Assembly (NCBI GenBank): GCA_001556125.1
Contig: LSIG01000209.1
Coordinates: forward strand, 1 to 64,000
DNA: 64,000 nucleotides
Direction: 5' to 3'
From: Rhizobiales bacterium CCH10-E5
Lineage (GTDB): Bacteria > Pseudomonadota > Alphaproteobacteria > Rhizobiales > Beijerinckiaceae
In this document: positions 44,584 through 53,800 of the stretch, piece after piece
How positions within the stretch are numbered: position 1 is the stretch's first letter
Layout: every line of letters begins with the position of its first letter
Made by a program: the position numbers and the translations under genes
The notes under the pieces: model-generated
Told to the model about the DNA's origin: nothing
Seen by the model: the letters and a program-made list of their open reading frames with translations, nothing else
Databases searched by the model: none

Positions 44584-44855
44584 CAGCCGCGCTCCCGCTC
44601 GCCGGAGGGGCTGCGGCGTCCGTCCCCGGCGGGAAGATGGCCAAAGACATGCGGCCGGACCTGCCGGTGCCAGGAGTGGCCGGCCGGCTCGCGGCTCCAC
44701 AGACCCTTCAGCAGCGGCGGCACCTGCTCGCCCACGAGGATGCCGAGCAGACCAACCAGCGCGACGACGGGCGGCGCCGGCGAGCGGACATTGATCAGCC
44801 CGTAGATGACGCCGACCAGCAGCCCGGCCCCGAGCGACAACAGATAGATCTTCAT
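44583..44855 (-). CDS. XapX (DUF1427) family small membrane protein
   Basis: 90 residues. Two helices (YLLSLGAGLLVGVIYGL and PPVVALVGLLGILVGEQVPP) make up the XapX domain; the last 35 residues are polar and variable. The function of the family is unsettled. It starts the xapX-amidohydrolase-MFS transcript. Other genomes also pair XapX with YtcJ-type amidohydrolases, by my recollection. Confidence 0.82.
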   Translation of the reverse strand: MKIYLLSLGAGLLVGVIYGLINVRSPAPPVVALVGLLGILVGEQVPPLLKGLWSREPAGHSWHRQVRPHVFGHLPAGDGRRSPSGERERG

Positions 44856-45137
44856 CACCGCCCCCTTCGGCCTCGGCGCGTCCCGCGCCGGCTCGACCCT
44901 CTCTGCCAAGGTGGCGAGTGGCCTCAGCGGCGTCTTGTCCGGATCGGCGGCGCTTTGTCGGAATCCGTCGGCGCGGGGGAATGGGCGGGTTGGGCCGATG
45001 TCCTCCGGCCTCGTCCGCGGCCGCAGGGGGCGGCAAAAGACGCGGGCTTTGTCCAAGACACAGCCCGCAAACGGGCGTCCCCTCGCCCTCGCTAGCACCG
45101 TGTGCCGCGTCAAGACGGCGCGCGCGGGGAGATGCCG

Positions 45138-46064
45138 ATGTCGCCAGTCAGCGGGCGTGGCGTGCATCACGTCACGGCCGTCGCCACGGACCCCATACGC
45201 AACCTCGCCTTCTACCGCGACGTGCTGGGCCTGCGCCTCGAGAAGCGCACGGTGACCCATGAGGACCCCGGCGCCTATCATCTGATCTATGGTCAAAATC
45301 GCGGCCTGCCCGGCGGTCACCTGACCTTCTTCTCCTGGCCCAGCTCGGCCCCCGCGCCCCGGCGGCCGGACGAGACCGAGTTCGTCTCCTTCGCGATCGA
45401 CCCTTCGACGTTCGGCTGGTGGGAGGAGCATCTCGGCCGGTCGTCGGTGGACTGCCGCGGGGGCGCCCTGCCCTCGGGCGAGGCCGCGCTGCTGCTGGAG
45501 GATCCGGACGGCCTGAAGCTGGCGCTGGTCGGGGGGACGGCTGGCTGGGCGGCTGATAGTGCCATGCCGGCTCCTGCGGCGATCCGTGGGCTTCATGCGG
45601 TCGCGCTGAGCCTGCGGGCCGCCGATCTGATGGCTGCGATCCTGACGCAGGTGCTGGGCTACCGCGCGACCGGCCGGCGTGGCGACTGGAGCGAATTCAC
45701 CGCGCATGACGAGGCGGGCGGCACGTTCTGGCTTCACCGCCGCAGCGAGGACGGGCGGGCGCGGCTGGGAGCCGGGGCCCTCCATCACGTTGCCTTCCGC
45801 GCGCGGGACGGCGGTCATCAGGCGGATATCGCCGCGCGGCTCGGGCGCCTCTTCGGGATCGAGGCCGGACCTGTGAAGGACCGCTTCTACTTTCGCTCCG
45901 TCCATCTCCGCGGGCCGGACGGGATCCTGATCGAGATCGCAACCGACGGGCCGGGCCTGCTGATCGACGAGCGTCCGGATGACCTCGGCCTTCGCCTGGC
46001 GTTGCCACCTGACCTAGAGATGCGCCGGCCGGAATTGCTGCGCCTGCTGCCGCCACTGGACTGA
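45138..46064 (+). CDS. VOC-family ring-cleaving dioxygenase-like protein (MhqO/PcpA type)
   Basis: 308 residues in two glyoxalase/extradiol modules. Metal ligand histidines are visible in GRGVHHVTAVATDP (front), GGHLTFFSW near residue 62 and GALHHVAFRARD near 215, with a late glutamate in GILIEIATDGPG near 275. The family includes hydroquinone dioxygenases and MhqO. GGGGAG lies 6 bp before the ATG at 45138, so that start is preferred over the ATG at 45132 and the GTG at 45102. Divergent from xapX across 282 bp with no other gene in between. Confidence 0.85.
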   Translation: MSPVSGRGVHHVTAVATDPIRNLAFYRDVLGLRLEKRTVTHEDPGAYHLIYGQNRGLPGGHLTFFSWPSSAPAPRRPDETEFVSFAIDPSTFGWWEEHLGRSSVDCRGGALPSGEAALLLEDPDGLKLALVGGTAGWAADSAMPAPAAIRGLHAVALSLRAADLMAAILTQVLGYRATGRRGDWSEFTAHDEAGGTFWLHRRSEDGRARLGAGALHHVAFRARDGGHQADIAARLGRLFGIEAGPVKDRFYFRSVHLRGPDGILIEIATDGPGLLIDERPDDLGLRLALPPDLEMRRPELLRLLPPLD

Positions 46065-46102
46065 GCGACGACGCGGGCTGTGGGCTCGCGCCGTTCGCGG
46101 TT

Positions 46103-46138
46103 GCGGCGAGGACGGGGCCTGCGCCCTGCCCTCGCCGC
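46103..46138. terminator. Bidirectional hairpin between VOC and alpha/beta-hydrolase genes
   Basis: GCGGCGAGG at 46103-46111 pairs with CCTCGCCGC at 46130-46138; inside, GGGC (46115) and GCCC (46123) extend the stem. Lies between convergent genes; no U-tract. Confidence 0.65.
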
Positions 46139-46161
46139 CATCAGTCGGGCCAAAGGCCGCC

Positions 46162-47013
46162 TCAGTCCTTCACGAACGCCAGCAGGTCGGGGTTGATGAC
46201 GTCGGCATTGACCGTCAGCATGCCGTGGGAAAAGCCCTTGTAGACCTTCAGCGTGCCGTTCTTCAGCAGCTTGACCGAAATCTCGGCGCTGGCCGCGATC
46301 GGCACGATCTGGTCGTCGTCGCCATGCATCACCAGCGTGGGCACGGTGATGGCCTGGAGATCGTCGGTCTGGTCGGTCTCGGAGAAGGCCTTGATGCCGT
46401 CATAATGCGCCTTGGCGCCGCCATTCATGCCCTGGCGCCACCAGTTCAGGATGACGCCCTGATCGACCTTCGCGCCCTCGCGGTTGAAGCCGTAGAAGGG
46501 GCCGGACGGCAGATCGTGGAAGAACTGGGCCCGGTTGTCGGCGAGCGCCTTGCGCAGACCGTCGAAGACCGAGATCGGCAGCCCGCCGGGATAGCGCTCC
46601 GTCTTGAGCATGATCGGCGGAATGGCCGAGACCAGAACGGCCTTGGCGACGCGGCCCTGCGGCTCGCCGAACTTTGCGACATAGCGGGCGACTTCGCCGC
46701 CGCCGGTCGAGTGGCCGATATGAACGGACTGGCGCAGGTCGAGATGCTCGGCGACGGCCGAGGCGTCGGCGGCGTAATGGTCGATGTCGTGGCCGGTGTC
46801 GACCTGGGTCGAACGGCCATGGCCACGCCGGTCATGGGCGACGACGCGATAACCGTGGCTGAGGAAGAACAGCATCTGGTTATCCCAGTCGTCGCTGCTC
46901 AGCGGCCAGCCATGGTGGAACATGATCGGCTGGGCGTCCTTCGGGCCCCAGTCCTTGTAGAAGATGTCGACGCCGTCCTTGGTCTTCACGAACCCGCTGC
47001 TCATCTGCTGCAT
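46162..47013 (-). CDS. Alpha/beta-hydrolase, cofactor-free chloroperoxidase/esterase type
   Basis: 283 residues. Oxyanion region MFHHGWPLSSDDWDNQM near residue 32, nucleophile elbow HIGHSTGGGEVARYVA near 98, acid in LVMHGDDDQIVP near 228 and histidine in GFSHGMLTVNADVIN near 258. This set matches non-haem chloroperoxidase/arylesterase proteins, which form peracids in vitro. Intracellular, no signal. The ATG at 47013 (MQQMSS) and one at 47004 are both plausible; the frame to 47079 lacks a ribosome site. Confidence 0.9.
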   Translation of the reverse strand: MQQMSSGFVKTKDGVDIFYKDWGPKDAQPIMFHHGWPLSSDDWDNQMLFFLSHGYRVVAHDRRGHGRSTQVDTGHDIDHYAADASAVAEHLDLRQSVHIGHSTGGGEVARYVAKFGEPQGRVAKAVLVSAIPPIMLKTERYPGGLPISVFDGLRKALADNRAQFFHDLPSGPFYGFNREGAKVDQGVILNWWRQGMNGGAKAHYDGIKAFSETDQTDDLQAITVPTLVMHGDDDQIVPIAASAEISVKLLKNGTLKVYKGFSHGMLTVNADVINPDLLAFVKD

Positions 47014-47295
47014 CCTTGTCTCGGGAGGGGCTGGCGCGATTGCCTGCGGGAGAACGCATTCGGTCCGATCCGCGTTCACCTCGCGCGGAAGAGGTAAGCC
47101 CCCCTGCCCGCCGGGGATTGCAGATTAGCGTCGCGGCTTGGCTGGATTTGCGCTGACAGCCGGCTCGTCAGGCCCGCAGGCTGCTCAACACGCACCACGA
47201 CCGGGCGCATCACCGGCGATCGATCTCCTTGTGGAGCGCGGGCACACCGGAACCGACAGCTGCGATCTCCGTTTCGCTGCCACAGGAGGATTGCC

Positions 47296-47550
47296 ATGGC
47301 CAGCGGCTGGGCTCCGGACGGAGCCGTTCAGGACCAGATCGACGATTCCGTCTCCGACGCTGTCAGGCTGGCCCGCTCGCGCCTGCCGACGGGGCCGGGC
47401 GAGATCCACTGCCAGCAATGCGGCGAGGAGATTCCGCCGGCGCGGCGCGCCGCCATGCCCGGTGCACGGCTCTGCGTGGACTGCCAGTCGGGACATGACC
47501 GCCCGGCCCTGGCGTCGGCCTATAACCGCCGCGCCAGCCCATCCGGATAG
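47296..47550 (+). CDS. DksA/TraR-type C4 zinc-finger protein
   Basis: 84 residues. Zinc finger HCQQCGEEIPPARRAAMPGA followed by CVDCQ near residue 62 gives the CxxC-x17-CxxC pattern. It lacks the long N-terminal coiled coil of DksA, as TraR-like proteins do, and could bind RNA polymerase's secondary channel. An excellent AGGAGG ribosome site lies 6 bp before the ATG. Confidence 0.87.
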   Translation: MASGWAPDGAVQDQIDDSVSDAVRLARSRLPTGPGEIHCQQCGEEIPPARRAAMPGARLCVDCQSGHDRPALASAYNRRASPSG

Positions 47551-47757
47551 ACCATTTGGCGGGATGATCCGGCCCGTCTTTCGAGAGACCTGGGACCCGG
47601 CACCCATCCGCGCATGGGTGGGCGAAAGGCCTCGAGAGAGCCGCTGGCGCATCACAGGCCGCGCACCCGCCAAGGCGGCATGCTTCACCGGCGTTGGGTG
47701 ATCTCACGCCTGTCGCGTCCGTACCGATAGATGAGGCGTGGTCATCACGCGCGTGGC

Positions 47758-49086
47758 TTAAATCTCCCGCGCGTCCAGAGTCCGGTAAAGCGGCAGGGCC
47801 AGCGGGGCGATGCGGCGGATGAGGTCGCGCATCGGCTGGGCCTTCGGCTCGGACAGCGGAAGGCCGAGCGTCTCGAGCGGCGCCCCTTGCGTCGCCCGCG
47901 CCAGCTCGCGTCCCAGCGATACGGATAGCGCCACCGCCCGGCCATTGCATCCGACCCAGCCGAAGGCGTCCGGCCCTAGCCGGTGGATGCGCGGATAGCC
48001 CGGCACCTGCGGTTTCAGCACATCGTCCGGCGTCATACCGATATAGCCGGACCAGACATAATCGAAGGAGACTTCGCCCAGCTGCGGCCACAGCCGCAGC
48101 AGCCGCTCGGCCACCGGCTTGCGCAGATTGTCGCCGCCAGCCCCGGGAAACACCGCCGCACCGCCCGTCACCAGCCGGTTTCGCGCGTCCCAGCGCGCGA
48201 AATAGAGCTCGCGATGCGTATCCGACATCGCCTGCCGGTCGGGAATGATCGTCTTGGCGATGTTGTCGCTGATCGGCTGGGTCGCCATCTGCCAGGACAG
48301 CACGGGGATGACCTCGGCGGCGATCCCGGGGGCGAGATCGCTTTCGAATGCGTCGGTATAGGCGTTGGTCGCCAGAACCAGCGCGCGGGCCGTGACCGAG
48401 CCTCTGGCGGTCTTCACCAGCCAGCGGTCGCCGTGGCGTGTCATGCCGGCGACGGGCGAGCGGGCATAGATCACGGCGCCCAGCTTGAGCGCGACCTCGG
48501 CGAGCCCCCGCGCCAGCGCCAGCGGATTGATATGGCCGCCGGTGCGGTTCCAGAAGCCGCCGAACCAGGCCTCCGAGCCGGTCATCCGCGCGGTCGCGGC
48601 CCGGTCGAGCAGCTCGACCGGCGCCCCGATCGCCGACCATTCGCGCACGCGCTTTTCCGCGAGCTTGAAGCGGCCCGGCGAATGCACCGGCTGGACCCAG
48701 CCCGCCTGCTCGGCTTCGGCAGGAATGTCGTACTTCCGCACCGTCTCGAACAGATATTGCGCGCTGTCGCGCAGGACCGCATTGAAGCGCTCGCCCGCCG
48801 CGCCATGGCGCGCGACCATGGCGGAGGGATCATGCCCGGCCAGCGTCGGGATCACCTGGCCGTTGTTGCGGCCTGACGCGCCCCAGCCGGGCTCGGCCGC
48901 CTCGACCACCACGACGTCGACCCCGGCCTCGCGCAGATGGATCGCCGTGGACAGACCGGTGAAGCCGGCGCCGATCACCACCACATCGGCCTGCACCTCG
49001 CCCTCCAGCGCGGCCAGGGCCGGGCCGGCCGGAGCGGTCGCAGCCCAGAGCGAGGGCGGCCAGGTGACGGGGGCAGAGGCGGACAT
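47758..49086 (-). CDS. FAD-dependent amine/amino-acid oxidoreductase (DadA/PuuB-like)
   Basis: 442 residues. N-terminal FAD loop DVVVIGAGFTGLSTAIHL near residue 36, GWGASGRNNGQVIP near 70 and a C-terminal GYIGMTPDDVL and GWVGCNGRAVALSVSLGREL. This is the DAO fold of gamma-glutamylputrescine oxidase and related enzymes that oxidise secondary amines. Divergent from a VOC gene and a Dpp-type importer, which may deliver its substrate. The ATG at 49086 gives a conventional N-terminus; ATG at 49140 adds an unlikely leader. Confidence 0.87.
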   Translation of the reverse strand: MSASAPVTWPPSLWAATAPAGPALAALEGEVQADVVVIGAGFTGLSTAIHLREAGVDVVVVEAAEPGWGASGRNNGQVIPTLAGHDPSAMVARHGAAGERFNAVLRDSAQYLFETVRKYDIPAEAEQAGWVQPVHSPGRFKLAEKRVREWSAIGAPVELLDRAATARMTGSEAWFGGFWNRTGGHINPLALARGLAEVALKLGAVIYARSPVAGMTRHGDRWLVKTARGSVTARALVLATNAYTDAFESDLAPGIAAEVIPVLSWQMATQPISDNIAKTIIPDRQAMSDTHRELYFARWDARNRLVTGGAAVFPGAGGDNLRKPVAERLLRLWPQLGEVSFDYVWSGYIGMTPDDVLKPQVPGYPRIHRLGPDAFGWVGCNGRAVALSVSLGRELARATQGAPLETLGLPLSEPKAQPMRDLIRRIAPLALPLYRTLDAREI

Positions 49087-49403
49087 GGGCTGAACTTCCC
49101 GAGGCGGCGACAGGGGCACCAGGACGGCGCGTGAATCCATCCTTGCCACCTCGCGGCGCGGACGCAAGGGGCACCTTCTCGCGCCGGCGAGGCGTGGAGT
49201 ATGCCCTTCTCCTAAACGCCCCCATCGCGCGCGATTTATTCCAAAAACGTCGATATATCATTCTGTCCTTGGAATATTCATCCACGTCTCGCTATGTTTG
49301 CAGCGCAGCAGGGGGCTGTCGGGACGGAGCGACCGGGCGATTGCGCCCCGGCCGCGCTTCGGCTGAACTCTCTCCCCCGTCGGCTTTCGACCAAGGGTCT
49401 CCC
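49087..49403. other. Divergent intergenic region, FAD oxidoreductase to VOC gene
   Basis: 317 bp with an AT-rich core (49235-49290) in GC-rich surroundings that holds the inverted repeat listed separately. No coding frame or RNA gene recognised. Promoters of both divergent genes must lie here. Confidence 0.5.
49238..49275. promoter_or_regulatory. Long-spaced inverted repeat, candidate divergent operator
   Basis: ATTCCAA at 49238-49244 and TTGGAAT at 49269-49275 are perfect 7-bp arms, 31 bp centre to centre, about three helical turns. An 8-bp palindrome GATATATC at 49252-49259 sits almost exactly in the middle. The layout suggests a dimeric or tetrameric regulator controlling both genes. Confidence 0.5.
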
Positions 49404-50255
49404 ATGTCGCTCCAGCACATCCTCGGCCTCGACCATGTCGTGGTCACCGTCCGTGATCTCGACGCAGCCGCTGCGCAGTGGCGGGCGCTCGGCTTCACCG
49501 TCTCGCCGCGCGGCACGCATTCGCCGATCCTCGGAACAGGCAATTACACGATCATGTTCGGCGACGACTATGTCGAGCTGCTCGGCATCCTCACCGAGAC
49601 CGAGCAGAACAAGCCGACGCGCGACTATCTCGCCAAGCGCGAAGGCCTGGAGCGCGCCGCCTTGACCACGGACGACGCGGCGGCCGGCGCCGAGGAGCTG
49701 AGGAGCCGCGGCATCGAGGCGCTGGGGCCGATTCATTTCGGCCGGCCGGTCGAGCTGCCCGGCGGCGGCACCGGCGAGGCGCGCTTCAACGTCTTTCGCT
49801 GGCCGCTCGGCGAGCAGCCGGGGGGCCTGCGCATCTTCGCCTGCCAGCATCTGACGCGCGAGACGGTCTGGATTCCCGAACTCCAGCGCCACGCCAATGG
49901 CGCCAGCCGCATCCTGCGGCTCGAAGTGCTGGCTGCCGATCCCGCGGCGTCCGCCGCCCATCTCGGCCGGCTGATCGACGAACCCGCCCGGGCCGAGGGC
50001 GACGCCTGGCTGGTGCCGAGCGGCGGCCGGCGGGCCGATATCCTGTTCTACGACGCCGCCGCCCTCGCCCGGCGCTACCCGCAGGCCGTCCGCGACGGTG
50101 CCGCGCCGGAGGGCGCGGTGGCGCTGGTCGTGGCGACGACCGACCTCGCGGCCGCCGAGGCCAGCCTCGGCGCCGCCGCCACGCCCCATGACGGCGCGCT
50201 CAGCGTGGCGGCGAGCGCCGCCAACGGCATCATCGTCAGCTTCCGCCCGCAATAA
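49404..50255 (+). CDS. VOC-family glyoxalase-like protein
   Basis: 283 residues. N-terminal module LDHVVVTVRDLDAAAAQWRALGFTV with a metal-ligand histidine and a glutamate in YVELLGIL near residue 52; a second, more degenerate module follows from about residue 165 (ILRLEVLAADPAA). Resembles the Glyoxalase_3-like group of unknown substrate. First of a plus-strand group with a Dpp-type importer; the start at 49404 is set by the family N-terminus. Confidence 0.83.
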   Translation: MSLQHILGLDHVVVTVRDLDAAAAQWRALGFTVSPRGTHSPILGTGNYTIMFGDDYVELLGILTETEQNKPTRDYLAKREGLERAALTTDDAAAGAEELRSRGIEALGPIHFGRPVELPGGGTGEARFNVFRWPLGEQPGGLRIFACQHLTRETVWIPELQRHANGASRILRLEVLAADPAASAAHLGRLIDEPARAEGDAWLVPSGGRRADILFYDAAALARRYPQAVRDGAAPEGAVALVVATTDLAAAEASLGAAATPHDGALSVAASAANGIIVSFRPQ

Positions 50256-50348
50256 CCCGCCTGCGCGATCGGGGGCCGGCCCGTTGACGCCCGCTCCCCC
50301 CGCGCCCATCGTTTCCCGTACGTGACCGCAGGACCGAGGATCTTCCCC

Positions 50349-51956
50349 ATGGACATGACCCGCCGCGCCGCGCTTCTGACCAGCGCCGCCATCGCCTCCA
50401 GCGTCGCCTTTCCGATGCGCTCGCTCTTTGCCCAGGAGACGCCGCGCAAGGGCGGGGTCTTCACGGTCCATTACGGCGCCGAGCAGCGCCAGCTAAACCC
50501 GAGCCTCCAGGCCTCGACCGGCGTATACATCATCGGAGGCAAGATCCAGGAACAGCTCGTCGATCTCGACGCGGCGGGCAAGCCCGTGGGCGTGCTGGCG
50601 ACGAGCTGGGAAGCCGCGCCCGACGGCAAGACCATCACCTTCAAGCTGCGCGAGGGCGTGAAGTGGCATGACGGTCGCCCCTTCACCTCGGCGGACGTGC
50701 AGTTCACCGCGATGGAGATGTGGAAGAAGATCCTCAACTACGGCACGACGCTGCAGCTCTTCCTCACCGCCGTCGACACGCCCGACCCGCTGACCGCGGT
50801 CTTCCGCTACGAGCGGCCGATGCCGCTGAACCTGCTGCTGCGCGCCCTGCCCGATCTCGGCTACATCTCGCCGCGCCACATCTACGAGGGCAAGGGCGAC
50901 ATCCGCCAGAATCCGGCCAATCTCGCGCCGATCGGCACCGGCCCGTTCAAGTTCGTCACCTATGAGCGCGGCCAGCACGTCATCGCCGACCGCAATCCCG
51001 ACTACTGGCGTCCCAATGCCCCCCATCTCGACCGCATCGTCTGGCGCGTCGTCACCGACCGCGCCGCCGCGGCCGCCCAGATGGAAGCCGGCCAGATCCA
51101 CTACAGCCCGTTCTCGGGCCTGACGATCTCGGACGCGGCCCGCCTCGGCAAGGACCCGCGCTTCATCGTCTCGACCAAGGGCAATGAGGGCAACGCCCGC
51201 ACCAACACGATCGAGTTCAACTTCCGCCGCAAGGAGTTGGCCGACATCCGCGTCCGCCGCGCCATCGCCCATGCGCTCGACATCCCCTTCTTCATCGAGA
51301 ACTTCCTCGGCGACTTCGCCAAGCGCGGCACCGGCCCCGTGCCCTCGGTCTCGACGGATTTCTTTCCCGCCGACAACGGCCCGCAGTATCCCTTCGACAA
51401 GAAGCGCGCCGCGGCCCTGCTCGACGAGGCCGGCTTCAAGGCCGGCGCCGGCGGCACCCGCTTCTCGCTTCGTCTGCTGCCGGCGCCCTGGGGCGAGGAC
51501 ATCACCCTCTTCGCCACCTTCATCCAGCAGTCGCTGGCCGAGGTCGGCATCAAGGTCGAGGTCGTGCGCACGGATGGCGGCGGCTTCCTGAAGCAGGTCT
51601 ATGACGACCACGCCTTCGACCTCGCCACGGGCTGGCACCAGTACCGCAACGATCCGGCCGTCTCGACCACGGTCTGGTACCGCTCGGGCCAGCCCAAGGG
51701 CGCGCCCTGGACCAACCAGTGGGGCTGGACCGACGAGACCATCGACAAGATCATCGACGACGCGGCGACCGAGGTCGATCCGGCCAAGCGCAAGGCGCTC
51801 TATGGCGAGTTCGTCCGCCGCGCCAACACCGAGCTGCCGATCTGGACGCCGATCGAGCAGATCTTCCTGACCGCGATCAGCGCCAAGGCCCGCAATCACT
51901 CGAACACACCGCGCTGGGGCTCGAGCTCCTGGCACGATTTGTGGTTGGCTGAGTGA
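50349..51956 (+). CDS. Dpp/Opp-type ABC transporter periplasmic binding protein
   Basis: 535 residues. Tat-like leader (MTRRAALLTSAAIASSVAFP) and the SBP_bac_5 pattern: VGVLATSWEAAPDGKTITFKL and EGVKWHDGRPFTSADVQFT near residue 95, GTGPFKFVTYERGQHV near 195 and RRAIAHALDIPFF near 302. Binds oligopeptides or other polar solutes for the permeases that follow. CGAGGA lies 8 bp before the ATG; the frame from a GTG at 50322 is less likely. Confidence 0.92.
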   Translation: MDMTRRAALLTSAAIASSVAFPMRSLFAQETPRKGGVFTVHYGAEQRQLNPSLQASTGVYIIGGKIQEQLVDLDAAGKPVGVLATSWEAAPDGKTITFKLREGVKWHDGRPFTSADVQFTAMEMWKKILNYGTTLQLFLTAVDTPDPLTAVFRYERPMPLNLLLRALPDLGYISPRHIYEGKGDIRQNPANLAPIGTGPFKFVTYERGQHVIADRNPDYWRPNAPHLDRIVWRVVTDRAAAAAQMEAGQIHYSPFSGLTISDAARLGKDPRFIVSTKGNEGNARTNTIEFNFRRKELADIRVRRAIAHALDIPFFIENFLGDFAKRGTGPVPSVSTDFFPADNGPQYPFDKKRAAALLDEAGFKAGAGGTRFSLRLLPAPWGEDITLFATFIQQSLAEVGIKVEVVRTDGGGFLKQVYDDHAFDLATGWHQYRNDPAVSTTVWYRSGQPKGAPWTNQWGWTDETIDKIIDDAATEVDPAKRKALYGEFVRRANTELPIWTPIEQIFLTAISAKARNHSNTPRWGSSSWHDLWLAE

Positions 51957-51987
51957 ACGACCTCGATCCCGCTGAACTGCTGAGCTG

Positions 51988-52965
51988 ATGCGCATCCTGA
52001 CCCTCGCGGGGCGGCGTCTCGCCGCCTCGATCCCGACACTGGTGCTGATCCTGATCGGGGTCTTCGTCCTGCTGCAATTCGCACCGGGCGACACGGTCGA
52101 TGCGCTGATGGCGCAGATGGGCGGCGGCGACGCCGAGACCGCCAGGCAGTTGCGCCAGTATTACGGCCTCGACGTCTCCGCCTGGGCGCAGCTCGGCAAT
52201 TATCTCTGGCGTCTGGTGCGGCTCGATCTCGGCTTCTCGGCGATCTACGGCAAGCCGGTCGCGACCGTCATCGCCGAGCGTCTGCCGGCGACGATCCTGC
52301 TGATGACCGCCTCCTTGTCACTCGCCTTCTTCTTCGGCCTGATCTTCGGCGTCATCGCCGCGCGCGGCGTCAACCGCTGGCCCGACACGCTGATCTCGAC
52401 GCTCGGCCTCGTCTTCTACGCCATGCCGACCTTCTGGTTCGGCCTGATGGCGATCGTCGTCTTCTCGATCTACCTGCAATGGCTGCCGGCCGGGGGCTTC
52501 GAGGACATCACGGTCGCCCGCACGGGGCTCGCCCGTACGATCGACATCGCCAGCCACCTCGTCCTGCCGACGCTCACGCTCGCGCTGTTCTACATGGCGA
52601 TCTATCTGCGCATCATGCGCGGCTCGATGCTGGAGGTTCTGACGCTCGATTTCGTCCGCACCGCCCGCGCCAAGGGCATGGACGAGACCCGCGTCGTCGT
52701 CCGGCACGTCCTGCGCAATGCGCTGCTGCCGATGGTGACGCTGATCGGCCTGCAGGCCGGCACCATGCTCGGCGGCTCGGTGGTGGTCGAAAGCGTCTTC
52801 TCCCTGCCGGGGCTCGGCCGCCTCGCCTATGAATCGGTAATCCAGCGCGATCTCAACACGCTGCTCGGCATCGTCTTCGTCTCGGCGCTGCTCGTCATCA
52901 CTGTCAATTTCATCGTCGACCTGCTCTACGCCCGGCTCGACCCGCGCATCACGACGGGGAGCTGA
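51988..52965 (+). CDS. Dpp/Opp-type ABC transporter permease (DppB-like)
   Basis: 325 residues, six helices. N-terminal ILTLAGRRLAASIPTLVLIL and FAPGDTVDALM are family hallmarks; the EAA loop is visible as RTARAKGMDETRVVVRHVLRNA near residue 228. First permease of the importer, 31 bp downstream of the binding protein. Confidence 0.93.
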   Translation: MRILTLAGRRLAASIPTLVLILIGVFVLLQFAPGDTVDALMAQMGGGDAETARQLRQYYGLDVSAWAQLGNYLWRLVRLDLGFSAIYGKPVATVIAERLPATILLMTASLSLAFFFGLIFGVIAARGVNRWPDTLISTLGLVFYAMPTFWFGLMAIVVFSIYLQWLPAGGFEDITVARTGLARTIDIASHLVLPTLTLALFYMAIYLRIMRGSMLEVLTLDFVRTARAKGMDETRVVVRHVLRNALLPMVTLIGLQAGTMLGGSVVVESVFSLPGLGRLAYESVIQRDLNTLLGIVFVSALLVITVNFIVDLLYARLDPRITTGS

Positions 52966-52969
52966 CGCG

Positions 52970-53800
52970 ATGTCCTTCCTGAAGCTCTATTTCCGCAGCC
53001 CGCCGGCGGTGATCGGCCTCCTGCTCCTGATGCTCGTGCTCGCCATGGCGGTCAGCGCCGACTGGCTCTACCCGCGCGATCCGCTCGCACTGGCGGGGCG
53101 GCCGCTGATCTGGCCATTCGCCAATCCGCGCTTCCTGCTCGGCACCGACAATTCCGGCCGCGACATCGCCGCCCAGATCTTCCATGGCGCGCGCATCTCG
53201 CTGCTGATCGGCCTCGTCGCGACGCTGATCTCGGTGGTGATCGGCATCACGATCGGTGCCGTCGCCGGCTATTACGGCGACTGGGTCGACACCATCCTGA
53301 TGCGCATCACCGAAGCCTTCCAGACCCTGCCGAACTTCATCCTGCTGCTGGTGCTCGTCGCCGTCTTCGGCTCGACCATCACGACGGTCACGGTCGCGAT
53401 CGGCATTGTCTCCTGGCCGGCCTCGGCGCGGCTGACGCGGGCCGAGTTCCTGTCGCTACGCAACCGCGAATTCGTGCAGGCCGGGCGGACGCTGGGCCTG
53501 CGCGACGTCAAGCTGATCTTCGGTGAGATCCTGCCCAACGCCCTGCCCCCGGTGATCGTCTATGCCAGCGTCGTCATGGCGATCGCGATCCTGCTCGAAA
53601 GCGCGCTGGCGTTCCTCAAGCTGTCGGACCCCAATGTCGCCTCCTGGGGCAATCTGATCGGCGCCGGCCGCGACGTGCTGCGGGTGCAGTGGTATGTCTC
53701 CGCCATTCCCGGCGTCGCCATTCTCGTCACCGTGCTGGCCGTCTCGCTCGTCGGACAGGGGCTGAACGATGCGCTGAACCCGAGGCTGAAGGGCCGATGA
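52970..53800 (+). CDS. Dpp/Opp-type ABC transporter permease (DppC-like)
   Basis: 276 residues, six helices, with the DppC-type LGTDNSGRDIAAQIFHGARISL near residue 57 and an EAA loop QAGRTLGLRDVKLIFGEILPN near 168. Pairs with the preceding permease. Overlaps the ATPase gene by 4 bp (ATGA). Confidence 0.93.
   Translation: MSFLKLYFRSPPAVIGLLLLMLVLAMAVSADWLYPRDPLALAGRPLIWPFANPRFLLGTDNSGRDIAAQIFHGARISLLIGLVATLISVVIGITIGAVAGYYGDWVDTILMRITEAFQTLPNFILLLVLVAVFGSTITTVTVAIGIVSWPASARLTRAEFLSLRNREFVQAGRTLGLRDVKLIFGEILPNALPPVIVYASVVMAIAILLESALAFLKLSDPNVASWGNLIGAGRDVLRVQWYVSAIPGVAILVTVLAVSLVGQGLNDALNPRLKGR

Noticed and set aside
41989..44805. A 938-codon plus-strand open frame
   Set aside because: It runs antisense through the MFS, amidohydrolase and xapX genes. 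Its product is rich in Arg, Gly, Asp and His with no domain, the usual result of GC3-rich genes read backwards.
47296..47550. Full DksA
   Set aside because: At 84 residues it lacks the N-terminal coiled coil; only the C4 zinc finger is present.
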